64,000 bases of DNA from Eucalyptus grandis (lineage: Eukaryota; Streptophyta; Magnoliopsida; Myrtales; Myrtaceae): contig NC_052615.1 of the NCBI RefSeq assembly GCF_016545825.1, positions 26,099,088 through 26,163,087 on the forward strand, in the 5' to 3' direction. The notes below the pieces were generated by a model. The model was not told the DNA's origin. It saw only the letters and a program-made list of their open reading frames with translations, and ran no database searches. Made by a program: the position numbers and the translations under genes. Shown here in pieces: positions 11,200-23,240 of the stretch. Positions within the stretch are counted from its first letter, which is position 1, and each line of letters opens with the position of its first letter.

Positions 11200-13015
11200 G
11201 TGTTATTACCCATGGGTTTCTTTGACTAACGAGAAGCAACGACTGCACTAAAAGATGGCCCCTGGCATTTTCTGTCTATTGGAGCACAAAATGTAGCTTT
11301 GACTGACAAATCACAGCAGCTATATGAACTGCACTGAATGTTGGTAGACATCTGACGGTTCAATAAATTAATGATGTGCTTACAGCAAGTGATTTTTTTT
11401 TTTAAATGTAATAATAACTTAGGGCTAACACAAACCATTATCCAATATAGTAACCAACAATAACAACGTTTAACCTAATAACCAATAATGAGAGCCAAGG
11501 CAAACTGACTGCTCACTTTAAGCCAAGTACATGCTTGTGCGGATCGGGGCTTGATTAGTGATGGTTTCAGTTATCATCACCGCACTCGTCATGACATGAT
11601 AATACTAAGTATCACCAAGTAGGATTACAATCGGTTCGTGAGGTTTCCATCGCAACTTTTCTAAATATAGATCCGCCGTGTTCAATCTGAAATTGATTAA
11701 TGCAGTGCAACAATCTCAGGGGGAAATATAAATAAAGAGGTAAAAAGAGGTTAATTACGTTCAGGTTTCAGATTTGGTAATTCCAGGTGCGGAAAAACCG
11801 GAAATTTGGTTGATAATTTTGCCCTTAGTGAAAGTTTAGCCGACATCATGTGGCTGGAGATCGAAGTAAAAAATTGGCTGGAGTCAAAGTCGGGGATGAT
11901 TGCAACGAATAAGCGGGCGCTTCTTGGTTCCCGTATGAAATATATATGTCCACGTCCCGTTTGCTAAAATTACTGGCTTCGACTTGTTATTGATTCCGAT
12001 TATGAGTAATTTATGGACTTTAAAGTTAATTTACGGTATATAAGATAATTTTGCATTTATAAATATTTACAAACCAGAAGGTAATTTACAACGTTGAAAC
12101 TAATTTTATGAACATTATTTTGTTAGTAATTTTCCGAGAATGCAAGCTCAGTAGGGATATCGCGCTTTGAGCCGATGCCCAGCCCATTGAAAAGATCATA
12201 CTATGTTTCAACTGAAGTACAATTACGATCATTAAAAATCAGCACTCGCTCCATTTATTTATTACAAGGTAAGATGAATTCCTATAACACACTTTGTCTT
12301 AAGAAATGTTACTACTTTGAAGGTAAATTACTCATTTTAAAGATTATAGAAGTAATCCACTCTCTTGCATGAGATGAATACTACAATAATAAGTAAATTA
12401 TGATAAAAAATTGCCAACCTTTGGAAAAGGAATTTACCATCTCACAAGAAAACATTTACAATCAAAAGGAAATTACAAAATGATGACCTTCACTACATAG
12501 TTATACTTAACTTACTTCTTAGGAAAATATACGATAAATAATTTCGATAGGAAATTGCAATGAGGCATTTATTTTGTTATACTGTAATTTTGCTTTTTTT
12601 TTTAAAAAAATTATTGATCATACTCTATTTTTATTCTAATTTTCTCACTTTCGATTTTTGTAAATGCATAATTTTTGTAGGGTATGGAGTCGACATCCAT
12701 TTCGAAATTAAATCATCCTCATCCCACATGAGTTTATCCAAATTTTTAGTAAAGCCATCTTTCTAGATTTGCTTGATGATCCCTGGAGTATGATCAGCTT
12801 GGCTAGTCTTTGACCTTTTCAATCTTATATTTCTTTTTGTGATGAGCAAAATGGAAATCATGTCTCATAATATACATATTGATATCATTCGAACCCTAAA
12901 AAGTGGGCACTGGAGCAAATCCAGTGATTACGTAATTTTGCTTAAATAGACGAAATTGATAGTTCTTTTTGTGTCGGTCGATGCTTACTTCGACGAGTCC
13001 GCGAGTAAGTTGTCC
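11197..13015. other. Intergenic AT-rich DNA upstream of the PPR gene
   Basis: No gene seen. Between about 12005 and 12560 a TAATTTAC-like word and its reverse complement recur at least seven times, which hints at the subterminal repeats of a non-autonomous DNA transposon, but no ends could be fixed. The last part should hold the PPR gene promoter. Confidence 0.35.
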
Positions 13016-14818
13016 ATGGAGCAGTCGAAATCCGTCGTCTGGACTCCCCTGGAACGGAGATGTCTCTACCTCCTTCAACGGACCAGGAACTCTCGACCCG
13101 CTCTCCTCCAGATCCACGCCTTCATGCTTCGCCACGCTTTCGACCTCAACGTCAACCTCCTCACCAAGCTCGTCGCCAGCTGCGCCTCCGTCGCCTCCGG
13201 CTCCGACCCGCTCGCGGGATTACGCCATGCTCGCCTCCTGTTCGACAAAAGTCCCCACAGAGACGACGGGTTCCTCTGCAACGCCGTGATCAGAGCCCAC
13301 GTGGGTCTGCGCCAGTTTGACGAGGCTCTTGTTCTTTACCGTGATCTCCGGTGGAGCACCGGCTTTTCGCCCGATAACTTCACGTTCACCGCGCTGGCGA
13401 AGTGTGGCTCGCTGGCTACGTCCTGTTGGGAAGGGCTGCAGGTGCAGAGCCATGTTGTTAAGATGGGGTTTTGGTCGGACTTGTATGTGTCCACGGCGTT
13501 TGTGGATTTGTATGCGAAATGGGGAGCGTGGAAGCTGCGAGGATGTTGTTTGACGACATGAGCGTGAGGAGTCTGGTCTCGTGGACAGCTCTGATAGGTG
13601 GTTATGCGAGGAGAGGGGATATGGGGAATGCAATGAAGTTGTTTGAGGAAATGCCTGAGAAGGACTCTGCAGCATATAACTTAATGATTGATGGCTATGT
13701 TAAGTTGGGAGATATGGACCCAGCCAAGGATTTGTTTAATGAAATGCCAGAGAGGAATGTGGTTTCTTGGACTACAATGATTAATGGGTATTGCAATGTT
13801 GGTGACGTAAAATCTGCTCGCTCACTCTTCAATGCCATGCCAGAAAGAATCTGTATTCTTGGAACGTCATAATTAATGGATATTGCCAAAATAAACAGCC
13901 CCATGAAGCTTTGAGACTGTTTTCTGAGATGCAGTCAACTGCATTGGTTGAGCCTGATGAAGTCACTCTTGTATGCGTTCTTCCAGCTATAGCTGATCTG
14001 GGTGCTCTAGATTTAGGCTATCAGGTTTACCATATTGCACAGAAAAAGAAGCTTGACCGAGCAAGCAATGTGGGCACGGCACTTGTGGATATGTTTGCTA
14101 AATGTGGTGAGATTAGTAAAGCCAAAAGTGTGTTTAATATGTTGCACGAAAGACAGGTAGCTTCTTGGAATGCTTTGATAAATGGGCTTGCAGTCAATGG
14201 GTATGGCAAAGAAGCATTGGAAATATTCCTGGAGATGCAACAGCATGGGGTTCCACCGAATGATATAACCATGATTGGTGTTCTATCTGCATGTAATCAC
14301 ACTGGTTTCGTGAAGGAAGGGAAGAAGTGGTTTAAAGCAATGGATGAGTTTGGGCTTGCCCCTCAGATTGAGCACTACGGTTGTATGGTAGATCTATTAG
14401 GTAGAGCAGGATATTTAGAAGAGGCTGAAATAATAATAGATAGCATGCCCTATGAGCCTAATGCAATAATATTGAGCTCTTTCTTATTTGCTTGTGGATA
14501 CTTCAAGGACGTGGTAAGAGCGGAGAGACTTATAAGCAGAACAGTAAATATGGAGCCTCAGAATGATGGGAACTACATTATGTTGAGAAACCTATATGCA
14601 GCAGAGAAGAGATGGACTGATGCAGAGGAGATTAAGAGGTTAATGAGTACAAATGGAGCAAATAAGGAAACAGGTTGCAGTATTATTGAGATCGATGGGA
14701 GAATGAGTGAGTTTTTGGCTGGAAACAGATTGCACCCCATTATGAGATTATTCATTCGACATTGGGTCAATTATTTAAGCATATGAGGGGACAAGTCATC
14801 GACCAAGCACCATGTTGA
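13016..14818 (+). CDS. PPR protein, At2g44880-like, broken by three 1-nt frameshifts
   Basis: Three open pieces (13016-about 13520, about 13520-13848, about 13849-14735) plus a short tail ending at a TGA at 14816-14818 line up end to end as one intronless PPR protein of about 600 aa. PPR units are clear: YNLMIDGYVKLGDMDPAKDL, NVVSWTTMINGYCNVGDVKS and VASWNALINGLAVNGYGKEA. The segment EHYGCMVDLLGRAG leads into an E domain (PQNDGNYIMLRNLYAAEKRW, GCSIIEIDGRMSEFLAGN). The order and wording resemble Arabidopsis At2g44880, a likely organelle RNA-processing factor. Each shift is a one-base loss beside a short homopolymer: AAA at 13517-13519, AA at 13848-13849 and CCCC at 14735-14738. Reading through the last one gives a normal E-domain end. 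Either the gene is a young pseudogene or the assembly has indel errors. An upstream in-frame ATG exists at 12956; 13016 fits the family better. Confidence 0.82.
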
Positions 14819-17484
14819 TGGCAATGCTCTGTGTGGAATGATTAAAGGGGTTACACATGGCACTTCATCTCAAATTCAACAGTGGAAAGAATTTCCACTC
14901 CTCATGGTTGAGTCTCTCCAGTGGCTTTGGTGATAAAACTACATTAGTCAGTCTGTCAAGGTAAGTATTGAACGTGGCTTTCTTTACCCTCCTCTCTTAG
15001 GTAAGGTACCCAACTAGGCAGACAAACCAATTGCCTTTCCCCTTGCGATTACTCTAAGGGCAGCTCTTACTGCTATAGTTTGTGTCTTTTTATTCAATGA
15101 GAACCATCAATTATACTTTCTGCAAAATATAACAATCTTTAATGCAGTTAACAGATCTGGACAGAATTAGGCTGTGCTATGCTGTCTACTGATTTCTGTC
15201 CAGATTTATTTTGAGGGTATATTGAGATTTGATCCCTTTTATTGGCTTTTTCTAAACACCATGCCTAACGAAAGGGCCTTTTCCATAAGTGCCGCAATTT
15301 TGATCGTCAGTGTTGCTTAGTCATAGCAGTCCAACGGTACTGATGTTGTGTATTTGCTGCTAAATTATTGTTGGACATAGTAATAGACGAAAGATCATGA
15401 ATTTTAGGCCTATGGAAGCTTCTGTGGTCTTTGGTTCTACTGGGCGATATATTGTTACTTAACGTCATCATTTTTCCTTTACGGACTCATTTGTCAAACA
15501 TATATATTCCACCTTTGCCAGATTACTGGAGCACCATGCAAAAATCTTTACTCTGGTTAAAGGCCCTCAAGTCATGGACAAAAGATGAAGCTTGAAGCGG
15601 GGTCTGAGTTCCCTGTGGTGAGTGGTACCTGTTTTTATCAACTTGTCTGCAAGTTTTCTTGACCATTTGCCATGCAAAAGAAAGGAATGAATAACTATTT
15701 ACTTGAGGTACACGATGAAATATCTCATGTGATGCCTTTACATATTAATTTTACAAGCAGTAGTTGATCCATTTTCTGCAATTTTATAAGGGGTTGGAAT
15801 GGTACTGCAGAGTAATTACGCTCATTGAAGTGCAGCCATTTTGGTCATTGCATATTCTTAGAGTTTATTGACCAGAAATTATGGTATTGTTGCTAGGAGG
15901 CGTGTTTTGATCAAAAAGAAGGTAAGCACCTTAGTGAGGGGGGCCTTAATATTGCATAATCTCAGACAAGCACATCTATCTGGATTAGAAGCTGGTTTTT
16001 ACACATAATACATGTTCTTACACACACACATGCACACATACACATTGTTGATCTAGATGTTGGATCTTGATTGACACCATGAGGAATAATGATATTTCCT
16101 CACCTGCAGTTCAACATAAGTGGAGATGATAAATTGTCACCATTACCATTGTAGTCATAGTCTTGTTCATGATAACTTTCTATTTTTGCTGTAATATTTG
16201 ATCATATTGAGAATCACGTCCATGTTTTTATAATGGCTCATCTAAACATAGGAAAGAAAGTCAATTTTGCATCCTATAATCTGCATTTAGAATATCACGT
16301 TGGCTGACCCCACCTAGTGCGTAAAAGCTTTGTTGTTTGTTTTGGGTCGTATTTAGAATATCTATTTAGTTCTCCAACTTATAAAGGTTACATACTTTAT
16401 ATTGATGGCCTGGCTAAGTCAAGATGTGAGCTATGACAGGTCAGATGGTTATGGCTGGATTTTACTTGATATACTCATGATTCTAACCGATACCATCTTT
16501 AATTTCTTATCTTTATAGATACTTGAATTTTTGATATACTTGATGAAGAGAATGCAGTACATAAGAGAACTGATGAGAGGGTTTGTTGAAGACATTTCCA
16601 GATGGTGAAAAACAATGGAGCAAATAAAAGCCAAGTCATCAACTTGAATGGCATTGTGGGAGGGAGCAATATATCATGCGCTTGGAAGAATATAATCACT
16701 CTGTCAGAAGGTGGGAGTTGATCAGTGTTTCTTGTGCGCATGTCGCCTTTCTACAATTGCATGCGATGGACATGATTCAAACATGTTGGGTTGTCACAAT
16801 AAAGGTTAGCATTTAAAAGTGTGTGAACCAAATCATTAGTCCAATGATAGGCAAGCATTGGCGTATAAAACCAGTGTTCAATCTGCTTCAGTTTTTGAAG
16901 ATGAGCCCACATGGTAGGCCAAAAACCCAGGAGAAGCCAGATGTATCAAGAACTAGTTCGAAGAAACCACAGAAGCTGTACGTGAAAGCACAGAGGGCTT
17001 TAGGGTGTGGATTTTGCTCACGACCTGAGCATAACTGAGGACTTTCGAACTGAGGACACTATTTGAGTGATGGCAGATCAAAGCCACGCAGGATGGAGTC
17101 GGTTACAGCCTGATTCCCAGTTTGTCGGGATGGTGCGGGTAATTAATCAAGGCCTACAGTGAAGGCAATCCAGTCCCATTAGCAGACTAATTTGAGCAGG
17201 TTCAGAGTCAGGTTCAAAGTATTATATGAAAAGATAAGATGGAAGCAAAGTTAAATCACCATTGCTTTACAGCAGAGACTGGATACGGTTGAAAACCCTG
17301 GATGAAGCTGGGAAAGTGAAATTCGTGAACGTTTCAGGCACATTTCCACTTCTCTCTGGGTGAGATGCAAAAGTACATGGACTTGGAGGATGAAGCTTCG
17401 ACAGAGAATGTGGCAACAGAAGCGGATTGTCATAGTTGGACCGCATGGATTCAGAATTTGTATTGAAGAATGGTTTCATATAAT
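14819..17484. other. Intergenic DNA downstream of the PPR gene
   Basis: No supportable gene. It holds a short (CA)n-like run at about 16020-16044. A 71-codon frame at 16823-17038 and a minus-strand frame at 17267-17479 match no known family. Part of this may be 3' UTR of the PPR gene. Confidence 0.4.
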
Positions 17485-18596
17485 TCTAGAATTTTTTTCT
17501 TTATTCTAGTTTCAATTTAACTCGATTTTAGCCCTTGTTATTGTTCTTCTACTGTCTTTTATTCTCCAATTACGTCAAAATATGAAAAAAAGAAAAATGG
17601 ATCTGGAGAAATAAAAATCGTGTCGAAAGACATTTGAGCACGATCATTTCCAACCAATGGAAAATGATACAGAAGCATAATATTGTTTTTTAGGCGTCAT
17701 CTTTTTCAGTTGGTTCTTCATCATATTATCAAATTAATAAATGGTCGTGAGTAGTTAGTAATGTGATTTTTTATGAGCTCTAATGGTTGAGATTAGCAAT
17801 AGATCTTCAGGTCTCTTCGTCAATAATTTTGGTAGCTCAATAGGCCACGTTGGTTTCTATAAATCATAGGATATCTATAACTAATCAAGCTTCCATTCTC
17901 CTCAAATCTAGCTTTGCATTTGACTTCTTTTTTATTTTATTTTAGTTTTGCTCTCTTTTATTTCTCCGACTATTTCAGATGGTATCAAAATAATTAAAAC
18001 ATGAATAGAGACTATTGAATAATGGAAGCTTGATTAGTAAAAGACACGTGACCATTTATTGACTTGATTACATAATAGGGTCTTTGCTAACAAATGTCTA
18101 TAAAGCACTATAAGCCAACTAAAAGTGATAATAGCCATTTCAAAGATATCTTAAAAATGAAAAAAATCATGTATTTTAATAAAATTCACTTACTTCAAAT
18201 AATAAATCATAAATTTTCAAAGCACATTTAGTGAGGTTTACCGAGCACTCTAGGAATGCTCTTTGACATTTTTCAACAAAATAAATGACTTAATAATAAA
18301 GAAAACACTTGAAAAAAAGAAAATACTAGAACTTCAATTATGCTCTTGCTTCATTCTCCCATGGAAACAATCAAGCTCAGTGTTGAAAACCCGAATGAAC
18401 TAAGCATGTCTTTGTGTCAATCTTCTGTAGCTCATCCTCTGCAATCCAAGTGCTTTCACTTGCTAGTTTCAGTAGCTATTTCATCAAGAGTCCACTATCA
18501 AAGTAGTCTCTCCAGGACCTCACCTCTTTAACATCATACACATCTTGAATGATATCTTTTATTGGCAACCGAATAACTCGACTTCTAAACGGCAGC
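17485..18596 (-). mobile_element. Chromodomain Ty3/gypsy relic, copy 1 (3' end of pol plus LTR-like part)
   Basis: On the minus strand 18596 to about 18305 keeps a degenerate chromodomain: LPIKDIIQDVYDVKEVRSW, then the diagnostic ESTWIAEDELQKID, then a proline-glycine tail position before the LTR. The part to its left (17485-18300) is non-coding and LTR-like. The whole block is repeated, more diverged, as copy 2 (19665-19756, 23513-23750 and 39582-40950). Stops make it non-functional. The exact ends of the LTR were not found. The lineage (chromovirus) is inferred from the chromodomain. Confidence 0.65.
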
Positions 18597-18950
18597 AAAA
18601 GAAGAAGAAGAAGAAGAAGGAGGAGGAGGAGGAGGAGGAGGAGGAGAGAAGAAGAAGAAGAAGGAGTAGCAGAAGGAGGAGGAGAAAGAGAAGGAGGAGA
18701 AGGAGGAGAAGATGAGAAGGAGAAGAAGAAACAGAAGAAGAAGAAGAAGAATGAGAAGGAGAAGAAGAGAAGAAGCAGCAGAAGGAGAAGGAGAAGAAGA
18801 GAAGAAGAAGCGGAAGGAGAAGAAGGAGAAGAAGGAGAAGAAGCAGAAGCAGAAGAAGAAGGAGAAGGAAAAGGAGGAGCAGAAGAAGCAGGAGAAGGAA
18901 AAGAAGAAGGAGAAGGAGGAGTAGAGAAGAAGGAGAAGGAGACGCAGAGA
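18597..18950 (+). repeat. GAA/GGA-rich purine tract (about 350 bp)
   Basis: Almost only A and G on the + strand, built from GAA, GGA and GAGAA units with rare C or T. It begins where gypsy relic copy 1 ends. The long open frame across it (Lys/Arg/Glu repeats) is an artefact of the repeat. Confidence 0.95.
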
Positions 18951-19664
18951 CTAATGAAAGACAGTGGTCAAAGACTTACTTCAATGTTAGAGCAAGTCAG
19001 AGCAATCGGTGGAGCAACACCATCTTCTCACCCAATAGCAACGCTACAAAGAAAATCTGTGGTTTAGCATCATATAAAACAAAAGCAAGTATTTCAAGTA
19101 GAGAACAAAGATAATGAGGAACAATTTGGACACACTGCAATAAACTACCTAGGGAAGAAACATGATGTTAAAGAAAAATTGATAGTTATATATTATAGAA
19201 GTTAGAATGAACAATTTTCATTATGCCAACATTGAAGCATTTTTTTTAGTTTTTTTGCCAAGCATGGAAAATTATTAGTTTTCATCTATTTGGTGGTTTA
19301 GTAAATGTGGTTTCCTTCTTGTTAAAAGAGGAAGCCATTTTCTCACAATCTGAGATTGTTATTTTTAATCCATGGAAAATGTTTTCCATAAATTGATTAG
19401 TTTCCCATGTCGAAACTATAGCAAGTGGGAAAGCAATATTTTTGAAATAATTTTCCTTCAAACTAACATTCCCTTAGTTTGTATTTCACTAAGTCTTATA
19501 TTATGCAATTAGTTTAATCAATGGTCGTGCATCAATCAAGTGATTTGTAATAGTGATAAAATTAGAAGTTATTAAATGAGATCAAGGGACGAGATTGTCA
19601 TACGCTGGCAACTCCAAAGATAAATGGATCTTTAATGCTCTGTCATTAGTTTTTCCTCATTCAA
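18951..19664. other. AT-rich DNA between the two gypsy relics
   Basis: Nothing recognised. It may be decayed internal sequence of either gypsy relic. Confidence 0.4.
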
Positions 19665-19756
19665 TAAATTTCTCAAAATTCAAATAAATTCTAGGATATC
19701 TTTTCTTTGTTCCAATTTCAATTTATCTTGTTACTGATCTTCTACTAGCTTTTATT
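19665..19756 (-). mobile_element. Gypsy relic copy 2, left fragment
   Basis: Matches 17485-17562 of copy 1 (shared TTCTACT...CTTTTATT) and is cut at 19756 by the MULE-derived element. It continues at 23513. Confidence 0.6.
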
Positions 19757-19925
19757 GGTAGAAAGATATTAGAAGTGTCAAAAGTTGTGTATGATACTCA
19801 CTTTAGTGCCAAAAGTTTTCACTGGATCACTTAAATGCCAAATTAAAGAAAAATAATAACTTAAATGTCTCCAATAAGAAATTTTGGCCAAATTAAGTAC
19901 TTGGCATTTATGATTAAAATTTTAA

Positions 19926-19930
19926 TATGA
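19926..19930. repeat. TSD (TATGA), left copy
   Basis: TATGA precedes the LTR start and recurs at 22756-22760. Confidence 0.8.
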
Positions 19931-20588
19931 TGTGACATCCTCAATTCGGTCTCTATCTAAGGAATAAAATTACGATGGTTGACAAATCATGGAAAAGCAA
20001 GAGATGGTCATCTTAGGATAAAAACTCAATTTTTTATCAGCAACCGTGAATTTTCGAAAAAGTGGAAACAAGCCAGGAACAAAGGCCACGAGGGCCCAAG
20101 CCACGAACAAGCCCTATGGGCCTCATGCCCATCATGGGCAGCCCAGGTGGACCCATCAAGGCCAATTAAGCCACACTTAGTCCTTTGGAAGCTTGTACAT
20201 TAATTTATCCATGTGCATGAATAGCATGTTATACTATAGCTTAATTAAATCCCTAAATTACCCCTTCTAGAAGCTTGTTGGCCTAATGAAACAAAATTGT
20301 TGTCTTCCAAAGGGGGACAGGCACCCAATTGAAGAACGGAAAGGGAAGAAGCTAACTTAGTTGGATTTCTTAGTTCATTTCCAATTATAACACATGCTTG
20401 AAATCTTGCATGAAATGAAGATTGAATAGGATGATTTCAAGAGCAATTGGTGGCCATTCAAAGACTTAGCCAAGAGTGATTTAGGGGATTTGGTACTAAG
20501 TTTATTAATGCTTAAAGGAAACTTAGAAGAGAAGCCCTCATTCTCTTACTCATTTCTCTCTTTCTCCCTCCCTTTTGGCCAAACCCCA

Positions 20589-20590
<2 letters not shown>

Positions 20591-20630
<40 letters not shown>
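20591..20630. repeat. (CT)n microsatellite
   Basis: Twenty CT units in the pyrimidine-rich part of the solo LTR, a position often near the transcription start and leader of plant LTRs. Confidence 0.95.
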
Positions 20631-20633
<3 letters not shown>

Positions 20634-21049
20634 CCATCTCTCTTTTCCCTCTCTTTCTCTCCCTCTCTGAGTCACTCATCACCACCGTCCACTACCACCC
20701 GATGTTGCCATTGCCATGCCACCCTTACCACCGTCCACTTCTTGCTCATGATCGTCCTCATGCCCAACTCGCCATTTGCTGTCATGCTGTGATGCCATCC
20801 CCAATTGTGACCGGTTTCAACGGGAACCGATTCCAGACCCTATTTTCCGGATGGGCCGGTCCGGGAACCGGGTATACCCGGTCCGATTGCACACCCCTAA
20901 TCTTCGCCGCCGCCGTGGGCTGTCAAAGCTTAGAAGCCAATCCTGTGAGTGACTTTCTAAACCTTGAATAGGATGGGAGTTACGCTTGGGATTAGAGTTA
21001 GGATTAATGTTAATGATAATTAGATTGAGAGATGGATGGATTAGGTGAC

Positions 21050-21312
21050 AGCTGATAAGTGATAAGTAATGACGATAGCTTATCTTGATAAGTGATAATT
21101 AATGGCGATAGTTTATCTTGGTAAGTGATAGGTAATTGTGATAGCCTATCTTGATAAGTGATAAGTAATGGTGATAAACTTGTCTTGATAAGTGATAAGT
21201 CCTAGTGATAAATTATCTTGAAAAGTGATAAGTGCTTATGATGACTTATTTCAAAAAGTGATAAGTGCATGTGATAGCTTATTTTGAAAAAATGATAAGT
21301 TATGTTGATAAG
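21050..21312. repeat. Degenerate minisatellite with GATAAGTGATAAGT core
   Basis: About five to six copies of a unit of roughly 46 bp built on GATAAGTGATAAG followed by a GATAG(C/T)TTATCTTG part. Unit halves are partly inverted (CTTATC against GATAAG), so each unit can fold. Units decay toward the right. Not a CRISPR: spacers are not unique and the repeats drift. Confidence 0.85.
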
Positions 21313-22147
21313 TAACCCATGGTGTGATATTGTGTGGGATGATGATTATTTGGTGGATAAATAATTAATGGGTGATTATGTGAGATTATTGTATGGCATT
21401 TTTATGTCGTGTATAACATGTGAGATTATTGCATCGGCTAAATTGAAAGATAAAAGTTGGCTTAAGCGGTTAATGTGCTCGTATGATCACTTAAATGGTT
21501 ATGTACTCATATGACTATGAGGGACGATGTCCGATGGATTTCAAATGCCCGACGATAGTTCAAATGCCATTTTCTGATGAATTTCCAAGCAATGCTTTTA
21601 ATCGAATGATGTCTTCAAGTAAGAGGGAGACGTTGCCATACCCGATGGGATAGACAATGTCTGATTATGCCGAAAGACTATTGACGCGAGTGTTGGTTGT
21701 GGCCAAAAACCATCGTAATAATCTGAACTCGTGTGAATGCATTGTGCATGGAAATGATAATGGTTTTGTCTAGATTATTATTCGTTTTTGTCACATGCTT
21801 GCTAGAATTGTAGACTCACGTGGAAAATTATTTATATAATTATTCAATATGTTTTTAGGGTGTTATATGGTGAGTAGCTCATTTCATGCTTATAGATGAT
21901 GCAAAGTAAAGGTTTTGCTATTGATTTGCCATCAACAGTTAAGCCACATGTATAAAGTGTCTCCGAGGCGAAATACTCTCCTACATGACATTTAGGGAAT
22001 TTACTTATTGAGGTTTTTCTTACTCGTTGTTTAAATTTTTCAGGTCCTAACCATGAGTAATCCATTCCGTCACTTGCATTTTGGGATGCCAGTAGATTAG
22101 GACACCTAAGTGACCCTCTTCCCGATAGAGGGGTATGTAAGAAATAC

Positions 22148-22408
22148 GTGATCGCCATCTGGGCGGACGAGAGGTTGACGAACTTGGTGCCCCACCAACT
22201 CATGGCGTGGTATGTATGGTCCGAAGGGGAGCTCCTCAACCTTCTCCGGGGTTTTGACAAGCCGCCTAGCAAGGAATCCGGGGGTGCCATCTGGGACCCC
22301 ATGATGGTGGACGTTCTTGACGGCTTCGTCACTAACCCGAAGACGGACCGGGACCCAGAGCCTGATACTCAGCTCGAGCTTTGGTACTACGACATGGACC
22401 CATGCTAG
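22148..22408 (+). other. GC-rich 86-codon open frame inside the solo LTR, no recognised family
   Basis: The frame reads IAIWADERLTNLVPHQLMAW and ends YYDMDPC. The minus strand is also open over the same bases (21844-22332 and 22106-22414). It lies inside a solo LTR, so it is more likely LTR sequence that happens to be open than a gene. It could also be a relic of something captured by the LTR. Confidence 0.3.
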
Positions 22409-22847
22409 GCACATAGGGAGATACTACTTTTTGAGGTCGACCTCATAAGATAGAAGAGCTAGGCTAACTCTCGACCTTTTTTATGATCAGAAAGAATCTG
22501 CATTGCGGATGTGTAATTAGTAAATTTCAGATGCACCAAGTTGATGTGTGTGTATATCTATGTATGAAAATGTTTCTGTTGATATGTTTCCTTGCTATTC
22601 CTATTGGTGTGTATGATTTGGTGGAGTTGATTCTGCTTTCACTTGCGTTTAATCGAAAGATAAAATGAATGAGTTGGCTACGCCTCCTGGGATGTCGTAA
22701 TTAAATGATTAAAGGAAAGAAGGGATGCCATGCATCCGAGGGTTGGGGCGTGACATATGAGTTGACATTTTTTCAGAATAAATGATCCACTCGGACTAAT
22801 AAAACCACGTTGCACAATCCTATATGGCTTGGTGAATTAGAACAACC

Positions 22848-23240
22848 TTGTTCACTTTGATTTTCCCTCTCTGTGCTAACCGCATCATCGTCTCCTCCTT
22901 CAGCATCCTCTCCATTATCGCCCATGGAGTCACCACCCACATAAACCCTACAATGCACATCCTCAAGCAAGAACTACTCAAGAACCACCAAACCATTGCC
23001 GAAGAAACCAGTGCCGATGCATCTTCAAGTGCTCCAAGATCAAGTAGGCGCAAATCCAAAAGCTTCATGAGCAAAAAGAAGTGCAAGCTCAAAGCCAAAT
23101 CCCACCGCCAATCCTCCACCTCCAACACCGCTCCAAGCCCAATTCCTCCTCCTTTCTCTACATTGGGGGCAAAGCGAATGGGGTTTTCATTTGGGGTTGT
23201 TGGTCAATTTAGGGTTTTCAATTTGGGAAATTCCTTGTAA
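22848..23240 (+). other. 130-codon open frame within MULE-like element (possible captured sequence)
   Basis: Basic and Ser-rich in the middle (SSRRKSKSFMSKKKCKLKAK), with no domain I recognise. The GC content is higher than in the flanks and differs from the interior of the sister element at 46373-47291. It may be a host fragment picked up by the element (Pack-MULE) or a remnant of a MULE gene. No start or splice evidence is available. Confidence 0.3.

Larger units (their letters stand above)
19931..22755. mobile_element. Tekay-like (chromovirus) solo LTR, 2825 bp
   Basis: It starts TGTGACATCC and ends GGGGCGTGACA, with the 5-bp duplication TATGA on both sides and no internal pol or gag. Very long LTRs with TGTGAC/GTGACA-type ends are typical of the Tekay chromovirus lineage, so the lineage call is an inference from length and ends. 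Inside are a (CT)n run (20591-20630), a GATAAGT minisatellite (21050-21312) and a GC-rich open stretch (22148-22408). Confidence 0.78.

Noticed and set aside
11014..11229. Open frame with Tyr-Ile repeats
   Set aside because: Produced by the (TA)n run.
16823..17038. 71-codon open frame with a basic Ser/Lys-rich part
   Set aside because: No family recognised, no splice or start evidence; length within chance.
18549..19067. 172-codon open frame rich in Arg, Glu, Lys
   Set aside because: It is the translation of a GAA/GGA microsatellite and shows no family features.
21050..21312. CRISPR-like spaced repeats
   Set aside because: The repeats drift, there are no unique spacers, and the host is a plant. 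It is a minisatellite in an LTR.
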